From the NCBI RefSeq assembly GCF_017656155.1, contig NZ_JACDOH010000012.1, positions 1-52,126 of the forward strand: a stretch of 52,126 bases of DNA, given 5' to 3'. The notes beneath the pieces are model-generated. The model was not told the origin of the DNA and made no database searches. It saw only the letters and a program-made list of their open reading frames with translations. The position numbers and the translations under genes were made by a program. This stretch comes from Thermosyntropha sp. (GTDB taxonomy: Bacteria > Bacillota > Syntrophomonadia > Syntrophomonadales > Syntrophomonadaceae). The stretch's first letter is position 1. Each line of letters starts with the position of its first letter. Positions 52,125-52,126 of the stretch are shown piece by piece.

Positions 52125-52126
52125 AA

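Noticed and set aside
1-52126. CRISPR array
   Set aside because: No regularly spaced 25-40 bp direct repeats with unique spacers were seen on reading; the only tight repeat is the in-frame 168-bp duplication in the MCP gene.

Overview
The window looks like chromosomal DNA of an anaerobic, moderately AT-rich Clostridia-type Firmicute, probably close to syntrophic fatty-acid oxidisers of the Syntrophomonas/Thermosyntropha kind. The organism call is inference. It rests on strong AGGAGG ribosome binding sites, TTG/GTG starts, a Tat-exported [FeFe] hydrogenase with a cytochrome b subunit, a beta-oxidation-type enoyl-CoA hydratase, SLH and LCP cell-envelope proteins, CheX-type chemotaxis, a UGA-decoded selenoprotein, molybdenum-cofactor riboswitches and PerR/rubrerythrin peroxide defence.

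Layout. 1-2.9 kb: chemotaxis block (MCP tail, cheR, cheB, frameshifted cheX). 3.2-5.5 kb: L,D-transpeptidase, convergent metallo-beta-lactamase-fold hydrolase, enoyl-CoA hydratase. 5.8-8.9 kb: purine salvage (NCS2 permease, adenine deaminase). 9.0-9.8 kb: a perR-rubrerythrin operon in which both genes are broken although the PerR-type box in front is intact. 9.9-14.6 kb: two more MCPs, a small selenoprotein with in-frame UGA and a candidate SECIS hairpin, and an SLH surface protein. 14.6-16.8 kb: exported [FeFe] hydrogenase operon. 17.0-17.6 kb: two tandem Moco-type riboswitches with promoter and terminators but no obvious target gene. 17.8-24.8 kb: thioesterase, sdpR-sdpI, hflX, two LCP ligases, DUF502, NUDIX and AIM24-family genes. 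25.0-28.4 kb: a TAXI-TRAP transporter operon. 28.6-30.4 kb: oligoendopeptidase F. 31.4-34.9 kb: a giant glycosyltransferase-GH130 fusion. 35.2-37.7 kb: an AT-rich stretch with two paralogous secreted proteins of unknown function, a membrane protein and a group II intron remnant. 37.8-42.3 kb: marR-MATE and cadC-cadA. 42.3-47.0 kb: a mannose-nucleotide/glycosyltransferase operon. 47.2-52.1 kb: a second MATE gene, a YitT-family gene, tRNA-Glu and tRNA-Val, and typA.

How the parts fit. ManC and a phosphomannomutase can make GDP-mannose. A GT4 glycosyltransferase and an (alpha/alpha)6-barrel protein share their operon. About 8 kb away a single protein joins a GT-A-like domain to a GH130 (mannosyl phosphorylase) domain. 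Together these suggest a mannose-based glycan that is built and phosphorolysed inside the cell. This cluster, the selenoprotein, the orphan tandem riboswitches and the paired decay of perR and rubrerythrin are the points most worth a second look.
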